A stretch of 64,000 nt of DNA from an uncultured Eubacterium sp. (GTDB lineage: Bacteria > Bacillota > Clostridia > Peptostreptococcales > Anaerovoracaceae): the NCBI GenBank assembly GCA_946555345.1, contig CAMNSS010000010.1:50574-114573 (forward strand), in the 5' to 3' direction. Below the pieces are notes generated by a model, which saw only the letters and a program-made list of their open reading frames with translations, searched no databases and was not told where the DNA came from. This document shows, one piece after another, positions 63,671 to 64,000 of the stretch; positions within the stretch are counted from its first letter, which is position 1, and every line of letters begins with the position of its first letter. The position numbers were made by a program, and so were the translations under genes.

Positions 63671-63853
63671 GCGAAATATACCCCTCGCACAAATCTTCGA
63701 TTTGTACTCAGGGTATTTCGCCCTTGCAGGGGGCTAAGTGATAACGCCGACACTTCTGTTTACAGCGTTATCACGAGAAAACCGCCGCCGCAGTTTTCTC
63801 CGCCGTCCGTCTGCTTACGCTGCCGAAACAGCGGCAACCGATAAATCGGTTGC
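63671..63853. other. Candidate origin of transfer: four hairpins before the relaxase
   Basis: Successive inverted repeats: GCGAAATATACCC/GGGTATTTCGC (63671-63721) enclosing ACAAATC/GATTTGT; GTGATAACGC/GCGTTATCAC (63738-63784); GAGAAAAC/GTTTTCTC (63785-63810); GCAACCGAT/ATCGGTTGC (63834-63853). They directly precede the relaxase start, where oriT is normally found. The 543-bp gap 63346-63888 contains no other recognisable gene. Confidence 0.6.
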
Positions 63854-63888
63854 AAAAAGAGTATGCCCGTCACGGGAGAAAGGAGTTT

Positions 63889-64000
63889 ATGCCAAGACAC
63901 TCATTTATACAGATGTCGAAGTTACCAAATGTTAAGGGAAGAATATCGTATATTACAAGCCACGCAAGGCAGGAAAATCTCTATGCCACCTACCGCACCG
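63889..64000 (+). CDS. Relaxase/mobilization protein (N-terminus, cut by window edge)
   Basis: 37 codons from the ATG at 63889 with AAAGGAG just upstream. The sequence MPRHSFIQMSKLPNVKGRIS followed by YITSHARQENLYATY is the characteristic opening of MobL-like relaxases on Firmicutes mobilizable elements. These nick oriT and lead the DNA strand into the recipient. The catalytic residues lie beyond the window. Confidence 0.75.
   Translation, partial: MPRHSFIQMSKLPNVKGRISYITSHARQENLYATYRT

Larger units (their letters stand above)
60237..64000. mobile_element. Integrative and mobilizable element at tRNA-Lys (left part)
   Basis: From the 3' end of tRNA-Lys to beyond the window: tyrosine integrase, phage-type repressor, excisionase-like protein, winged-helix protein, an oriT-like hairpin region and a relaxase start. 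The order is typical of ICE/IME ends in Clostridia. The right end, with a second copy of the tRNA 3' sequence, lies outside. No cargo gene is visible yet. Confidence 0.85.

Overview
This window looks like chromosome of a motile, Gram-positive, low-to-moderate GC anaerobe of the class Clostridia. The evidence is a long flagellar/chemotaxis gene block of Firmicutes type (fliY with a CheC-like domain, flbD, a TIGR02530-type gene, a sigma-28 gene at its end, cheC-cheD-cheV), strong AGGAGG ribosome sites almost everywhere, and an integrated element with Clostridia-like integrase, repressor and relaxase. Species cannot be told from this; a family-level guess would be inference.

Layout. (1) Bases 1-24185, minus strand: about 30 flagellar and chemotaxis genes apparently led by one strong sigma-A promoter (TTGACA/18 bp/TATGAT at 24156-24185). 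The order is flgB, fliE, fliF, fliG, fliH, fliI, fliJ, fliK, flgD, TIGR02530-type gene, flgE, flbD, motA, motB, fliM, cheY, flgC, fliY, fliO, fliP, fliQ, fliR, flhB, flhA, sigma-28, flgF, flgG, cheC, cheD, cheV (cut by the window edge). flgC has left its usual place beside flgB; fliL, flhF and flhG are missing from their usual places. (2) 24.5-38.7 kb: two chemoreceptors, a VanY-type peptidase and a short FliD-like protein on plus; cheA-cheW-cheR-cheB on minus; then a FliK-like gene overlapping an FlhB C-terminal paralogue (FlhX), and a lytic transglycosylase. (3) 38.7-52 kb: metabolic genes (iron alcohol dehydrogenase, lipoprotein carboxylesterase, membrane LuxR-type regulator, NlpC/P60 hydrolase, archaeal-type ornithine cyclodeaminase with PutP, large glutamine synthetase with serS), separated by hairpin- and repeat-rich gaps. 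(4) 52-59.7 kb, minus: a three-gene membrane operon (single-pass acidic protein, zinc-ribbon/coiled-coil protein, UPF0182 protein) with its own promoter. (5) 59.8-64 kb: a 47-residue Asn-rich protein, tRNA-Lys(CTT), and the left part of a mobilizable element inserted at that tRNA: integrase, repressor, excisionase-like protein, winged-helix protein, a hairpin-rich oriT candidate, and the start of a relaxase.

How it fits together. The first 38 kb hold most of a flagellum: export gate, MS/C ring, rod, hook, stator, export ATPase, hook-length control, sigma-28, and the CheA/W/R/B/Y/C/D/V adaptation circuit with two receptors. Flagellin, FlgK/L, FlgM and FliS are not in the window. Sigma-28-like -10 motifs before one chemoreceptor and before cheA suggest that sigma-28 from the main operon drives the satellite clusters.

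Most worth checking: a dimeric palindromic repeat family at two sites 40 kb apart; duplicated FliM-type CheY-docking motifs inside the FliY linker; the moved flgC; hairpins on both sides of flgE; the UPF0182 operon with two proteins of unknown function; ornithine cyclodeaminase overlapping PutP; a probable AUU start codon; and the oriT-like hairpin cluster.
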